Source: JACQFV01 sp964593585 (lineage in GTDB: Bacteria; Zixibacteria; MSB-5A5; WJJR01). Taken from it: a stretch of 64,000 nt of DNA. A program made the position numbers and the translations under genes. Under the pieces are notes generated by a model. That model was not told where the DNA came from and ran no database searches. It was given only the letters and a program-made list of their open reading frames with translations. The DNA lies in assembly GCA_964593585.1 (NCBI GenBank), contig CAZQIZ010000002.1, forward strand, positions 124,001-188,000, written 5' to 3'. This document shows, one piece after another, positions 1 to 8,032 of the stretch (positions within the stretch are counted from its first letter, which is position 1; each line of letters begins with the position of its first letter).

Positions 1-216
1 TCATCGCGGCGTCGGGCCAAATCCTGATAGCCGGTCACCCATGATTTGGCGAGCGCGATTTCCTTGAGGATACGGCGGGCGTTTTCGTTGTCGTTCCAGA
101 ACCCATCGGCGGCGGTCTTGGCTTCGAGGGCGGCAATGCGGGCGTTGAGACCGTCTATGTCAAAGAAACCTCCGCAACCGGGTCAGCTTTTCATTCATGG
201 TATCGAGGACTTCCAT
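1..216 (-). CDS. prfB: Peptide chain release factor 2, N-terminal part (programmed frameshift, runs off window)
   Basis: RF2 releases the finished peptide at UGA and UAA codons. Only about the first 71 residues are here; the gene continues past position 1. The ATG at 216-214 follows AGGAGG at 232-227. Eighteen codons (MEVLDTMNEKLTRLRRFL) are followed by an in-frame TGA at 162-160. Reading resumes in the +1 frame as DIDGLNARIAALEAK, then KTAADGFWNDNENARRILKE, a typical RF2 N-terminal coiled-coil domain with the family's FW(D/N)(D/N) segment. The stop plus shift is the known RF2 autoregulatory device, so this is not a broken gene. Divergent from the downstream penicillin-binding protein. The 217-467 spacer holds no promoter I can defend. 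Confidence 0.93.
160..174 (-). promoter_or_regulatory. RF2 programmed +1 frameshift site
   Basis: On the minus strand the sequence reads CGGAGG-TTT-CTT-TGA-C. A Shine-Dalgarno-like GGAGG sits three bases upstream of the slippery CTT, followed by the TGA stop and a C. This is the arrangement of the E. coli prfB shift site (SD-like element, three-base gap, CUU UGA C). When RF2 is scarce the ribosome pauses at UGA and slips +1, making more RF2. Confidence 0.95.
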
Positions 217-467
217 GGCGATTCTGCCTCCTGCCTGATCGGGGGACTCCCATTAGACGTACCAGCCCAAGTTGTGTTCCCCGAAAGGCTTGACGAAGAT
301 AGTCGAGGTGTAGTGGTCGACCAAGGGGTTTTTCGCGTTCCGGCATCCCCTTCCCCTGCTTTTCCCCTTGATCGACTTGGAGTTAGAGGGCAGGTTAGGC
401 AGTCCGATCAACCGCGCTGGGCCGAACTGTCTGCTGGCGCGTACAATTCGGCGCAGGGATCTGATTC

Positions 468-2630
468 ATGGCCTGGGAGAAGCCCGAAGATCAAACGCAG
501 TTTCGCGACCAGCCGCCTTCCGGCCCATCGGCCGGCCAGGTGGTCCGTCGCGCTATGCGCTCGATGGCGTTGTATATCGTGCTGCCGCTATTGGTGATCG
601 GTATCGGCTGGACGGCGACGACGTTGTGGAAATACGCTCAGGAACTGCCGTCGATCGAAGAAGTCTACAACATCAAGCCGCGCCTCTCCACACGGTTGTT
701 CGACAAGAACGATCAGCCCTTCTACGAGTTTTTCACTGAGCGGCGGGTGCTGACGCCGCTGGATTCGCTGCCGCCGCATCTGGTCCGGGCGCTTTTGGCC
801 ACCGAGGACCGCGAGTTTTACAACCACTGGGGTGTGCGTTGGACGGCGATCGTGCGCGCGTTGATCGTCAATCTCCAGACCGGTCGTCGCGCTCAGGGCG
901 GATCAACCATTACCCAGCAATTGGCGCGCAAGTTGTTCCTCACGCCGGAGCGGACGCTCGAACGGAAGATCAAAGAGTGGTTGATGTCGATCAAGCTCGA
1001 GCGGAGTTACTCGAAGAATGAAATCCTCGAGATGTATCTCAACATCAACTACTACGGCGCCGGGGCCTATGGGATCGGCGCCGCCGCGCAGACCTACTTC
1101 GGCAAGGAGCCGCGCGATCTGGATTTGATGGAGTCGGCCGCGCTGGTGGGCGTGCTGCCGGCGCCGACCGCCTACTCGCCGACTCGCAATCCGGAGCTGG
1201 CGATGCAGCGCCGCAATACGGTGCTGCGCTCGCTGGTGGCGGTCGGCGAACTCGACCGGACAGCTTACGACACACTTTCGAGCCAGCCCATCGCCTTGCA
1301 TCAGCCGGCGCAGGGGTCGTTCGGCGACTTCGGCGATTACTTCGCCGAGGAAGTGCGACGGTACGTGATCAAGCAGTACGGCGACGAGGCGCTCTACACC
1401 GAAGGGCTGAACATCTACACCACTCTCGACGCCGACCTGCAACGGTTCGCCGAGGAGGTAGTGCGGTACCGTCTCGACTCGCTGCGCCAAGTGGCCGAAA
1501 AGCGGCACAGCATCAACGATCCGGTCTACACCTATCCGGTCTACGATTCCGCCAGCGGTCGGATGGTGCGCGCCCGCAAGAAGATGCAGGCGGCCATGAT
1601 GCTGATGGACAACCGCAGCGGCGGTGTGCTGGCGATGGTTGGCGGCTACGACTACAAGGAAAGCGAATTCAACCGAGTGACCCAGGCGCTGCGTCAGCCG
1701 GGATCGGCTTTCAAGCCGTTTGTGCTGACCGGCGCGCTCGAAGCGGGATTCACCCCGGCCGACACGATCCTCGATGCGCCGGTGCTGATTTCGATTCCCG
1801 GCGCGCCCGACTACTCGCCCGGTAACTTCGACGGCAAGTTCGAGGGTCCGGTCTCGATCCGCTATGGCATCCGTGAATCACGCAATCTGGTGTCGGTGCG
1901 GCTGCTGCAAAAACTGAACATCCACCGGGTGATTGATCTGGCCGAGCGGATGGGGATTTCGACGAAACTTCTGCCCTATCCCTCATTGGCGGTCGGCAGT
2001 TCGGAAGTGACCGTTTTCGACATGACCACCGCCTACTCCTGCTTCCCCAACGGCGGGATTCGCACCACGCCGACTTTGATCCGCCGTATCACCGACCGCA
2101 ACGGCAAGGTGATTGAGGACAATTCGATCCCGCGCCGCGAAGAGGTCATGCCGGCCAATTTGGCGTATGCGGTGACGCATGTGCTGACCGCGGTGGTTGA
2201 CTCGGGGACGGCCGCCAGCACGCGCCGTCGCGGATTCACTCGTCCCGCCGCCGGCAAGACCGGAACCTCCAACGAATACATGGACAACTGGTTTGTCGGG
2301 TTCACACCGCAGTTCACCTGCGGTGTCTGGGTTGGCTATGACCTGAAGACGCCGATTGGCGGCTACCACACCGGGACCGGCGCGGCGACGGCGTTGCCGA
2401 TTTGGACGGCGGTGATGCAGGAGGCAAGCAAAGGGCTGCCGGTGGAGAATTTCGAGAAGCCCTATGATGTCTACCTCATCTCCGTCTGTCAGGATTCCAA
2501 CAAACGCGCCGGCGCGCATTGCAGCGCCACGCGTGAGGAAGTCTTCCTGCGCGCGGCCGACACGCTCGATGTCTGCCCCATCCACAACCGCGACCCGCGT
2601 TATCTTCTGCCCCGGCGGGTTCGTCGCTGA
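468..2630 (+). CDS. mrcA: Penicillin-binding protein 1A (class A, bifunctional)
   Basis: Bifunctional peptidoglycan glycosyltransferase and DD-transpeptidase of 720 residues, anchored in the inner membrane with its catalytic domains in the periplasm. One membrane helix lies at about 34-53. The GT51 domain (about 75-250) carries the catalytic ATEDREFYNHWG segment (Glu113) and GGSTITQQLARKLFL. The transpeptidase domain has S413-x-x-K416 in GSAFKP, S471-R-N473 and K597-T-G in AGKTGTSN. All three active-site motifs are intact. The length is at the short end for class A PBPs. It stands alone on the plus strand, convergent with deoC with only 13 bases between stops and no visible terminator. Confidence 0.95.
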   Translation: MAWEKPEDQTQFRDQPPSGPSAGQVVRRAMRSMALYIVLPLLVIGIGWTATTLWKYAQELPSIEEVYNIKPRLSTRLFDKNDQPFYEFFTERRVLTPLDSLPPHLVRALLATEDREFYNHWGVRWTAIVRALIVNLQTGRRAQGGSTITQQLARKLFLTPERTLERKIKEWLMSIKLERSYSKNEILEMYLNINYYGAGAYGIGAAAQTYFGKEPRDLDLMESAALVGVLPAPTAYSPTRNPELAMQRRNTVLRSLVAVGELDRTAYDTLSSQPIALHQPAQGSFGDFGDYFAEEVRRYVIKQYGDEALYTEGLNIYTTLDADLQRFAEEVVRYRLDSLRQVAEKRHSINDPVYTYPVYDSASGRMVRARKKMQAAMMLMDNRSGGVLAMVGGYDYKESEFNRVTQALRQPGSAFKPFVLTGALEAGFTPADTILDAPVLISIPGAPDYSPGNFDGKFEGPVSIRYGIRESRNLVSVRLLQKLNIHRVIDLAERMGISTKLLPYPSLAVGSSEVTVFDMTTAYSCFPNGGIRTTPTLIRRITDRNGKVIEDNSIPRREEVMPANLAYAVTHVLTAVVDSGTAASTRRRGFTRPAAGKTGTSNEYMDNWFVGFTPQFTCGVWVGYDLKTPIGGYHTGTGAATALPIWTAVMQEASKGLPVENFEKPYDVYLISVCQDSNKRAGAHCSATREEVFLRAADTLDVCPIHNRDPRYLLPRRVRR

Positions 2631-2643
2631 CGACACTCGATTT

Positions 2644-3483
2644 TCAGTGCTTCTTTGATTCCCAGAGAATGGCGATGGCGTTCGAGGTGCCGATGCGGTC
2701 GGCGCCGGCTTGCAGCATGGCCTGGGCCTGGGCGGCGGTGCGAATGCCGCCGGCGGCCTTGATCTTCACGTTGGGCGGCAGGACGCGGCGGAGCAGAGCA
2801 ACATCTTCCAGCCGCGCCTGCGCGTAGACGCCGGTGGATGTCTTGAGATAATCGGCGCCAGCTTCGGCCGCCAGGGTGGCGGCGCGCACGATCTGTTCTT
2901 CCGACAGCAGCGGCGCCTCGATGATGACTTTAAGAATGATCCCCGGTCCGGCCTGCTTGCGGCAGGCGGCGATATCGTCCAGGTACTCGGCGCTGCGTCC
3001 CTGCCGCAGCCAGCCGTGATTGGCAACCAGATCGATTTCCTGCGCGCCCTGCTCGACGCAAATCCGTGTCTCGGCGGCCTTCAGCGCGGTGGCATGCGCG
3101 CCGGTCGGGAACCCGACCACGGCGGCAACACGCACCGGTCCCTGATCGAGCGCCTGGACCGCGGTTGCGGTCCACACCGGGTTGACACAGACCGCCGCCA
3201 GGCCATACTCAAGCGCCTCCGCACACAGACTGCGGATGTCAGCTTCGGTCGCGCCCGGATGCAGAAGCGTGTGGTCGATGCACGCGGCCAGGTCGACAGG
3301 GACGCTCGCGATGGCCGCCGCGTTGTCTGCGGGAGCAGCAGATTCGATCATCACCCGAATGCCGCGGCGGTCGAGCAGATCGCGCGCGGCCGGGGTGATC
3401 AGAGTGCCCGGCGGCACCGTGATGCTGTCGCGCGCGCCATGCAGATCGGCGGTGGACAGAACATGGGGACGGTCGGCGGGCAT
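2644..3483 (-). CDS. deoC: Deoxyribose-phosphate aldolase with microcompartment-type N-terminal extension
   Basis: Class I aldolase cleaving 2-deoxyribose 5-phosphate to glyceraldehyde 3-phosphate and acetaldehyde, the last step of deoxynucleoside breakdown. 279 residues. The barrel starts near 65 and keeps Asp151 (EIDLVAN), the Schiff-base Lys214 (YLKTSTG) and Lys242 (IKAAGGIRT). The first 60 or so residues are extra compared with ordinary DeoC. They contain VPPGTLITPAARDLLDRRGI, which resembles the start of EutT and other microcompartment-associated enzymes. Last gene of the operon, three bases after the vertex-protein gene. The extension may serve association with that protein; this is inference. 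Confidence 0.95.
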   Translation of the reverse strand: MPADRPHVLSTADLHGARDSITVPPGTLITPAARDLLDRRGIRVMIESAAPADNAAAIASVPVDLAACIDHTLLHPGATEADIRSLCAEALEYGLAAVCVNPVWTATAVQALDQGPVRVAAVVGFPTGAHATALKAAETRICVEQGAQEIDLVANHGWLRQGRSAEYLDDIAACRKQAGPGIILKVIIEAPLLSEEQIVRAATLAAEAGADYLKTSTGVYAQARLEDVALLRRVLPPNVKIKAAGGIRTAAQAQAMLQAGADRIGTSNAIAILWESKKH

Positions 3484-3486
3484 CGG

Positions 3487-3762
3487 CTATCTCTGTGCGG
3501 GCAGATTGATACGGTCGACAATGCCAATGATCGTCTCATCGGCGGCGGTCTCCGCGGTCGTGGGGGTCAGACGCGCCGACGATCCGGCCACGGTGATGAC
3601 CCATTCGCCTTCACCGGCGCCGACGGCATCGATGCAGACGGCATAGTCGTCCACCGGCTCCAAGGCGCGATTGACGCGGCGCACGATCAGGAGTTTGCGG
3701 CCATCGAGATCGGTGTGCTGGCGCCCGTTCCAAACCGTTCCGGCGACGAATCCGAGTTTCAT
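3487..3762 (-). CDS. Bacterial microcompartment vertex protein, EutN/CcmL family (BMC-P)
   Basis: 91 residues matching the whole EutN/CcmL (BMC-P) fold: an N-terminal GFVAGTVWNG strand, GRKLLIVRRV, then AVCIDAVGAGEGEWVITVAGSSAR and a closing ETIIGIVDRI. Family members form pentamers that cap the vertices of protein-shelled microcompartments. The start overlaps the cdd stop by four bases and the stop lies three bases before deoC, so it is co-translated with nucleoside-catabolism enzymes. No BMC-H or BMC-T hexamer shell gene is present in the 64 kb. It could cap a shell encoded elsewhere, as in sugar-phosphate-utilising (SPU) type loci, or act alone. Confidence 0.9.
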   Translation of the reverse strand: MKLGFVAGTVWNGRQHTDLDGRKLLIVRRVNRALEPVDDYAVCIDAVGAGEGEWVITVAGSSARLTPTTAETAADETIIGIVDRINLPAQR

Positions 3763-4172
3763 CCGACATCCCCCTCTCCATCGCGCGAGAACGGCGTGGT
3801 CGGCAACTCGTCCAGATCGGCGACGTGCAGGCGGCCATCGACCGTGGCGAGAATCAGCCGGGGATTAGCGGCGAACTCGCGAATCACGCTGCAACAGAGT
3901 TCGCAGGGGGGCCAGAAGCGGCCATCGGGGGCGATTACGACAATGGCGCTGAAATCGCGCTGGCCGCCGGCAATCGCGCCGGCGATGGCGTTGCGCTCGG
4001 CGCAGACGCGCAGGGAGGAATCGGGATTCTCGACGTTGCAGGCGGCGAAGATCTGGCCGGCGGCGGTGATCACCGCCGCGCCCACCTGCTTGCCGGAGTA
4101 GGGTGCATGGGCGCGGGCGCGCGCCAACCGCGCCGCGTCCAGCGCCAACTTCTCATGTGCGGTCAGGGCCAT
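3759..4172 (-). CDS. cdd: Cytidine deaminase
   Basis: Zinc-dependent hydrolytic deaminase converting (deoxy)cytidine to (deoxy)uridine. 137 residues, the size of the homotetrameric form. PYSGKQVGAAV lies near the start. The zinc and catalytic motif C57-A-E59-R is intact, as is the second zinc pair in PPC90-E-L-C93. The second motif is unusual: family members normally read PCGxCRQ, but here it is PCELCCS, so the Gly and Arg-Gln positions are changed. The start overlaps the deoB stop by one base. It should feed deoxyuridine into the same catabolic route as DeoB and DeoC. Blasticidin-S-deaminase-like specificity cannot be excluded. Confidence 0.88.
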   Translation of the reverse strand: MALTAHEKLALDAARLARARAHAPYSGKQVGAAVITAAGQIFAACNVENPDSSLRVCAERNAIAGAIAGGQRDFSAIVVIAPDGRFWPPCELCCSVIREFAANPRLILATVDGRLHVADLDELPTTPFSRDGEGDVG

Positions 4173-5365
4173 CAGATGATCTCGTGATAGAAGCTGGATG
4201 CCCCCGGCGGGCAGATCGCGTCGTCGCCCAGTTGGAAAATGTCCGACAGCGTCGCCGCCAGATCAGCATATGTGGCGCGCCGTCCCAAGTTTGCTCCCCG
4301 CTTTAACGACGGCCCATAGGCCAGAAGCGGAATCAGCTCTCGGGAATGATCGGTCGAGGGCGTGGTGGGATCAATACCATGATCGGCCACCAGGAAAAGC
4401 GCATCCGCCGGTCCCAGCATGGGCAACAGCTCCCCCAATCGCCGGTCAAAGGCCGCCAATCCGGCGGCAAACCCGACCGGATCATTGCGGTGTCCCCAAA
4501 CCATGTCGAATTCGACCAGATTGGTGAAGATCAGCCCGCGCGGATTGCGCGCGACCGCCGCCAATGTCTTGTCCATGCCGTCCTCGTTGCTCTCCGTGTG
4601 AATCTTTTCTGAGAGGCCGCGGCCGGCGAAGAGATCATCGATTTTGCCGATGCCAATAGTCGGAATCCCATGCTGCATGAGGCGGTCGAGCACAGTCGCG
4701 CCTGTCGGCTCCAGCGAGAAATCGCGCCGCCGGTGTGTGCGCCGGAAGTCGCCCGGTGTCCCGACATACGGCCGCGCGATGACCCGTCCCACGGCATCGG
4801 GACCAACGAGGATGGACCGGGCCACGCGGCAGGCGTTGTAGAGTTCTTCGACGGGGATGGTGTCCTCGTGCGCGGCAATCTGGAAAACCGAGTCGGCCGA
4901 GGTGTAAATGATCCAGTGGCCGGTGCGCAGTTGCTCGGGGCCGAGTTCATCAATGATGGCGGTGCCCGAGGCGGGCTTGTTGCCCAGCACCCCGCGACCG
5001 GTGCGTTCGATGAAGGGATTGAGAATGTGCGGGCCGAAGCCGGTGGGATAGACCGGGAAGGGTTGATCGAGGACGACCCCCATCAATTCCCAGTGACCGG
5101 AGGTGGAATCCTTCCCCGCCGAGCGCTCCTGCATGGTCCCGTAGCATCCCAGCGGCTCCAAAATGGGAGGCACTCCGACAATTTCATCAAGACTGCCAAG
5201 GCCCAGCGCGCCCAGGTTCGGGCAATCAAGCCCGCCGACGGCTCGGGCGGTGTTGACGATCGTGTTGGAGCCGGCATCGCCATAAGCGTGCGAGTCGGGC
5301 GCCTCGCCGATTCCGCAACCATCGAGGACGATGACGATCGCGCGTTGAAGAGTCACAGTCGGCAT
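4172..5365 (-). CDS. deoB: Phosphopentomutase
   Basis: Interconverts (deoxy)ribose 1-phosphate and 5-phosphate, making the substrate for DeoC. 397 residues, normal length. It belongs to the alkaline phosphatase superfamily with two metal ions. Visible motifs are VLDGCGIGEAPD (metal ligand Asp15), GKDSTSGHWELMG (Thr88 equivalent to the phosphorylated threonine), AAHEDTIP, VEFDMVWGHRNDPVGF, and ADHGIDPTTPSTDHSRE near the C-terminus. The start overlaps the preceding small membrane-protein gene, and the stop overlaps cdd by one base, so the operon is very compact. Confidence 0.95.
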   Translation of the reverse strand: MPTVTLQRAIVIVLDGCGIGEAPDSHAYGDAGSNTIVNTARAVGGLDCPNLGALGLGSLDEIVGVPPILEPLGCYGTMQERSAGKDSTSGHWELMGVVLDQPFPVYPTGFGPHILNPFIERTGRGVLGNKPASGTAIIDELGPEQLRTGHWIIYTSADSVFQIAAHEDTIPVEELYNACRVARSILVGPDAVGRVIARPYVGTPGDFRRTHRRRDFSLEPTGATVLDRLMQHGIPTIGIGKIDDLFAGRGLSEKIHTESNEDGMDKTLAAVARNPRGLIFTNLVEFDMVWGHRNDPVGFAAGLAAFDRRLGELLPMLGPADALFLVADHGIDPTTPSTDHSRELIPLLAYGPSLKRGANLGRRATYADLAATLSDIFQLGDDAICPPGASSFYHEII

Positions 5366-5736
5366 CAGAGTGGATCGCTCGGTGTCAGGCCAAGGAAAGG
5401 AGCCAGCTGACGGATGTCATCGAGATCCCAGTCGCCGTCGCGCCGCCAGAGGGCATACGCCTGGTAGAAGGCGCGCGCCGAGTCGACGGACAGCTCGCCC
5501 TGCAGAAGTTGCCGGGCAAAGGCGTCGCGGCGCAGCGTGAAGTCCGAGCCGATCCCGGCCGCCATCGCCAGACTGTCGGGGATGACGGAGAGACTGTTTG
5601 CCGCGTCGATGATCGCCGGCGATAACTGCCGGTCCTGGTTATTCAGCCGGACGACGCCGATCGAGCCCAGCACGATAACCGCAGAGGCGGCCACCGCCAA
5701 TCCGAGCACCGTCCATTTGGTTTCCGCAAAACCCAT
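5365..5736 (-). CDS. Hypothetical small membrane-anchored protein
   Basis: Not recognised. 123 residues with one hydrophobic segment at about 9-29 (LGLAVAASAVIVLGSIGVV), then a soluble, mostly helical region rich in Ala, Leu, Arg and Asp. It is probably a signal anchor or an uncleaved export signal with the rest outside the cytoplasm. It is the first gene of the deo operon, overlapping the deoB start by one base. Its ATG lies only eight bases past the T-tract of the rplQ terminator, and no Shine-Dalgarno sequence is visible there. Translation may be weak, leaderless, or start elsewhere. Confidence 0.6.
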   Translation of the reverse strand: MGFAETKWTVLGLAVAASAVIVLGSIGVVRLNNQDRQLSPAIIDAANSLSVIPDSLAMAAGIGSDFTLRRDAFARQLLQGELSVDSARAFYQAYALWRRDGDWDLDDIRQLAPFLGLTPSDPL

Positions 5737-5743
5737 CTACCGA

Positions 5744-5774
5744 AAGAAAAAGGGCAATCCGGAACGGATTGCCC
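5744..5774 (-). terminator. Rho-independent terminator after rplQ
   Basis: Perfect 10-bp stem GGGCAATCCG / CGGATTGCCC (5752-5761 with 5765-5774) and a three-base loop. On the minus strand it is followed by TTTTTCTTTC. It lies 22 bases past the rplQ stop and closes the ribosomal-protein superoperon. Confidence 0.9.
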
Positions 5775-5796
5775 AGTGGAAATAATCGTCTGCGGA

Positions 5797-6279
5797 CTAC
5801 TCGGCGGCCGCGGCGGCCTTCTTCGACTTCTTGCCTTTGGCCTCGGCCGCGGCGGCGTCCTCTTTGCCTTTGGCTTTGCCCTTGGCGGCCTTCTTCTCGG
5901 TCTCGTCGGTCCGGACGACGGCCTTGGGAATCAGCAGTTCGACGCGGGCCAGATCGGCGCCATCGCCCTTGCGCTGGCCGATCTTGATGATGCGGGTGTA
6001 GCCGCCGTTGCGGGCCGAGAACTGCGGCGCGATCTCATCAAAGAGCTTCTTGAGGATGACGCGGTCGCGCACGCGGCGGGACGCGATGCGGCGGGCATGG
6101 ATGTCGCCCTTTTTGCCGAGGGTGATCAGGCGTTCGGCGACCGAACGCAGAACACGGGCGCGTGCGCGCGTGGTGGTGATGGCGTGCGACCGGAACAGCG
6201 ACATGGCCATGTTGGCCAACATCGCGTTGCGGTGCGCGGCGGTCCGGCCCAGTTTCTTGACGGTGCGGTTGTGGCGCAT
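5797..6279 (-). CDS. rplQ: 50S ribosomal protein L17
   Basis: Large-subunit protein near the exit tunnel. 160 residues. Residues 1 to about 122 are the normal L17 domain (MRHNRTVKKLGRTAAHRNAM at the start, GGYTRIIKIGQRKGDGA near the end). The last 35 or so residues are a low-complexity Lys/Ala tail absent from the usual 120-residue form. Last gene of the alpha operon, following rpoA and followed by a strong terminator. Confidence 0.96.
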   Translation of the reverse strand: MRHNRTVKKLGRTAAHRNAMLANMAMSLFRSHAITTTRARARVLRSVAERLITLGKKGDIHARRIASRRVRDRVILKKLFDEIAPQFSARNGGYTRIIKIGQRKGDGADLARVELLIPKAVVRTDETEKKAAKGKAKGKEDAAAAEAKGKKSKKAAAAAE

Positions 6280-6305
6280 ACGAAAGCCCTATTCCGACAG
6301 AGGTC

Positions 6306-7310
6306 TTAGCCCAGGGTCTCCACCGACGACTCCCGCGCCGGCTCCCGATACTTTTCAACGTCCATGCCGAAGTGCAGCCCGAGTTCGGAGAGGATCCCGT
6401 TGAGCTCGGTCAGCGACTTGCGGCCGAAATTCCGGTACTTGAGCATTTCCGACTCGGTGCGGCGGACCAACTCCTCGAGCGTGACGATGTTGGCGGCGCG
6501 CAGGCAGTTGGAGGAACGGACCGACAACTCCAGCTCGTCAACGCGCATCTGCAGCAACTGCCGGATCCGCATCGTCTCCTCGTCGATCTCGGAGCGCGAC
6601 TCCTCGACAAACTCCTCGTCGACGGTGACAAACAACTGGAAGTGGTCGCGCATGATCTTGGCGGCGTAGGAAACCGCATCGACCGGCAGGATGGTGCCGT
6701 CGGTCCAGACATCAAGGATCAGCCGGTCGTAGTCGGTGCGCTGGCCGACACGGGTGTTCTCGACGGCGTAGTTGACCTTGGTCACCGGCGAGAAAAGCGC
6801 ATCGACGGGGATGGTGCCGACGGGCTGGTCGGGGCGCTTGTTCTGCTCGGCGACGACGTAGCCGCGGCCGGCGGCGACATCCATCTCGATGCGCACGCGG
6901 GCGTCCTTGGTCAGTTCGACGATGTGCAGGTCGGGATTCTGGATCTTGACGTTGGCGTTTTCGCCAATCTTGCCGGCGTTGTAGCGGCCGACCTGATCGA
7001 CGTCCAGCACGACCGTCTCCGGTCCGTCGGAGAGCAACTGCGGACGGACCTGCTTGATGTTGAGCACGATGTCGGTGACATCCTCGAAGACGCCGGGGAT
7101 GGTCGAGAACTCGTGGACGACGCCCTCGATGCGCACCGCGACCACGGCCGCGCCCTGGATCGAGGAGATCAGCGTGCGGCGCAGGGCGTTGCCGATCGTG
7201 CTGCCAAAGCCCCGCTCCAACGGCTCAATGAAAAACCGCGCGTAGGTCGGCGTCTTCGACTGCTCGTCGACGACGATCTCCTTGGGCATTGTGAGTGCTT
7301 TCCACTTCAT
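6306..7310 (-). CDS. rpoA: DNA-directed RNA polymerase alpha subunit
   Basis: Forms the dimer on which beta and beta-prime assemble; its C-terminal domain contacts UP elements and activators. 334 residues. The N-terminal domain (about 1-230) has EPLERGFGSTIGNALRRTL. The C-terminal domain (about 258-320) has CLRAANIVTLEELVRRTESE and YRNFGRKSLTEL. I keep the first ATG (MKWKALTMPKEIVV), since this longer start is common in relatives; the second ATG is eight codons in. Sits between rpsD and rplQ as usual. Confidence 0.97.
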   Translation of the reverse strand: MKWKALTMPKEIVVDEQSKTPTYARFFIEPLERGFGSTIGNALRRTLISSIQGAAVVAVRIEGVVHEFSTIPGVFEDVTDIVLNIKQVRPQLLSDGPETVVLDVDQVGRYNAGKIGENANVKIQNPDLHIVELTKDARVRIEMDVAAGRGYVVAEQNKRPDQPVGTIPVDALFSPVTKVNYAVENTRVGQRTDYDRLILDVWTDGTILPVDAVSYAAKIMRDHFQLFVTVDEEFVEESRSEIDEETMRIRQLLQMRVDELELSVRSSNCLRAANIVTLEELVRRTESEMLKYRNFGRKSLTELNGILSELGLHFGMDVEKYREPARESSVETLG

Positions 7311-7331
7311 ACCAGTCTGCCTCCGCCACGG

Positions 7332-7961
7332 TTAACGTGAGTACAACTCGACGATCAACTGCTCCTGCGCCGGCGTCGGGATTTCGGCGCGCTGCGGCAA
7401 GGCGAGCATTTCGCCTTCCAGGTGCGCCTTGTCGAGCCGGAACCACGGCAGATCGGCCGAACGTCCGGCGTCGCGCAGCGCCATATGGATGATCTCCAGC
7501 CGCTTGGATTTCTCGCGGACCTTGATCACATCGCCCGGCGACACCAGGTACGAGGGGATATCGACGATCTTCTCGTTGACAGTGAAGTGACGATGGCGCA
7601 CCAGTTGCCGGGCCGACTTGCGCGACGGGGCAAAGCCGAGGCGGTAGACCACGTTGTCCAGCCGGCGTTCCAGCAGGATCAGCAGGTTTTCACCGGTGAT
7701 GCCGCGGGTGGTGGCGGCCTCCTCGTAGTAGTGGCGGAACTGCTTTTCGAGCACGCCGTAGAGGCGGCGAACTTTCTGCTTTTCGCGCAGCTGCACGCCA
7801 TACTCGGACAACTTGCGCCGCGTGTTCGCGCCGTGCTGACCCGGAGCGTTGGCGCCCTTTTCAATCGGGCACTTCTCCGAAAAGCAACGCGAACCCTTCA
7901 GGAACAGTTTTTCGCCTTCGCGGCGGCACAGACGGCAATTGGGATCTCGGTAACGCGCCAT
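7332..7961 (-). CDS. rpsD: 30S ribosomal protein S4 (zinc-binding form)
   Basis: Primary 16S rRNA-binding assembly protein, 209 residues. It keeps the zinc-binding version of the N-terminus, with Cys9, Cys12, Cys26 and Cys31 in a C-x2-C...C-x4-C pattern that E. coli S4 lacks. The S4 RNA-binding domain is at about 98-160 (RRLDNVVYRLGFAPSRKSAR). Between rpsK and rpoA in the standard alpha-operon order. In many bacteria S4 is the repressor of this operon; I did not find a clear pseudoknot target. Confidence 0.97.
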   Translation of the reverse strand: MARYRDPNCRLCRREGEKLFLKGSRCFSEKCPIEKGANAPGQHGANTRRKLSEYGVQLREKQKVRRLYGVLEKQFRHYYEEAATTRGITGENLLILLERRLDNVVYRLGFAPSRKSARQLVRHRHFTVNEKIVDIPSYLVSPGDVIKVREKSKRLEIIHMALRDAGRSADLPWFRLDKAHLEGEMLALPQRAEIPTPAQEQLIVELYSR

Positions 7962-8032
7962 GCGATTTTTCGACTCCGCTTCTTTCTATCGGCCCACGCA
8001 CCGGCGGGCCCGTTGGGCACACAAACTCCTGG

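Noticed and set aside
160..162. In-frame TGA in prfB read as a disrupting mutation
   Set aside because: The surrounding sequence is the known RF2 frameshift signal, so the stop is functional.
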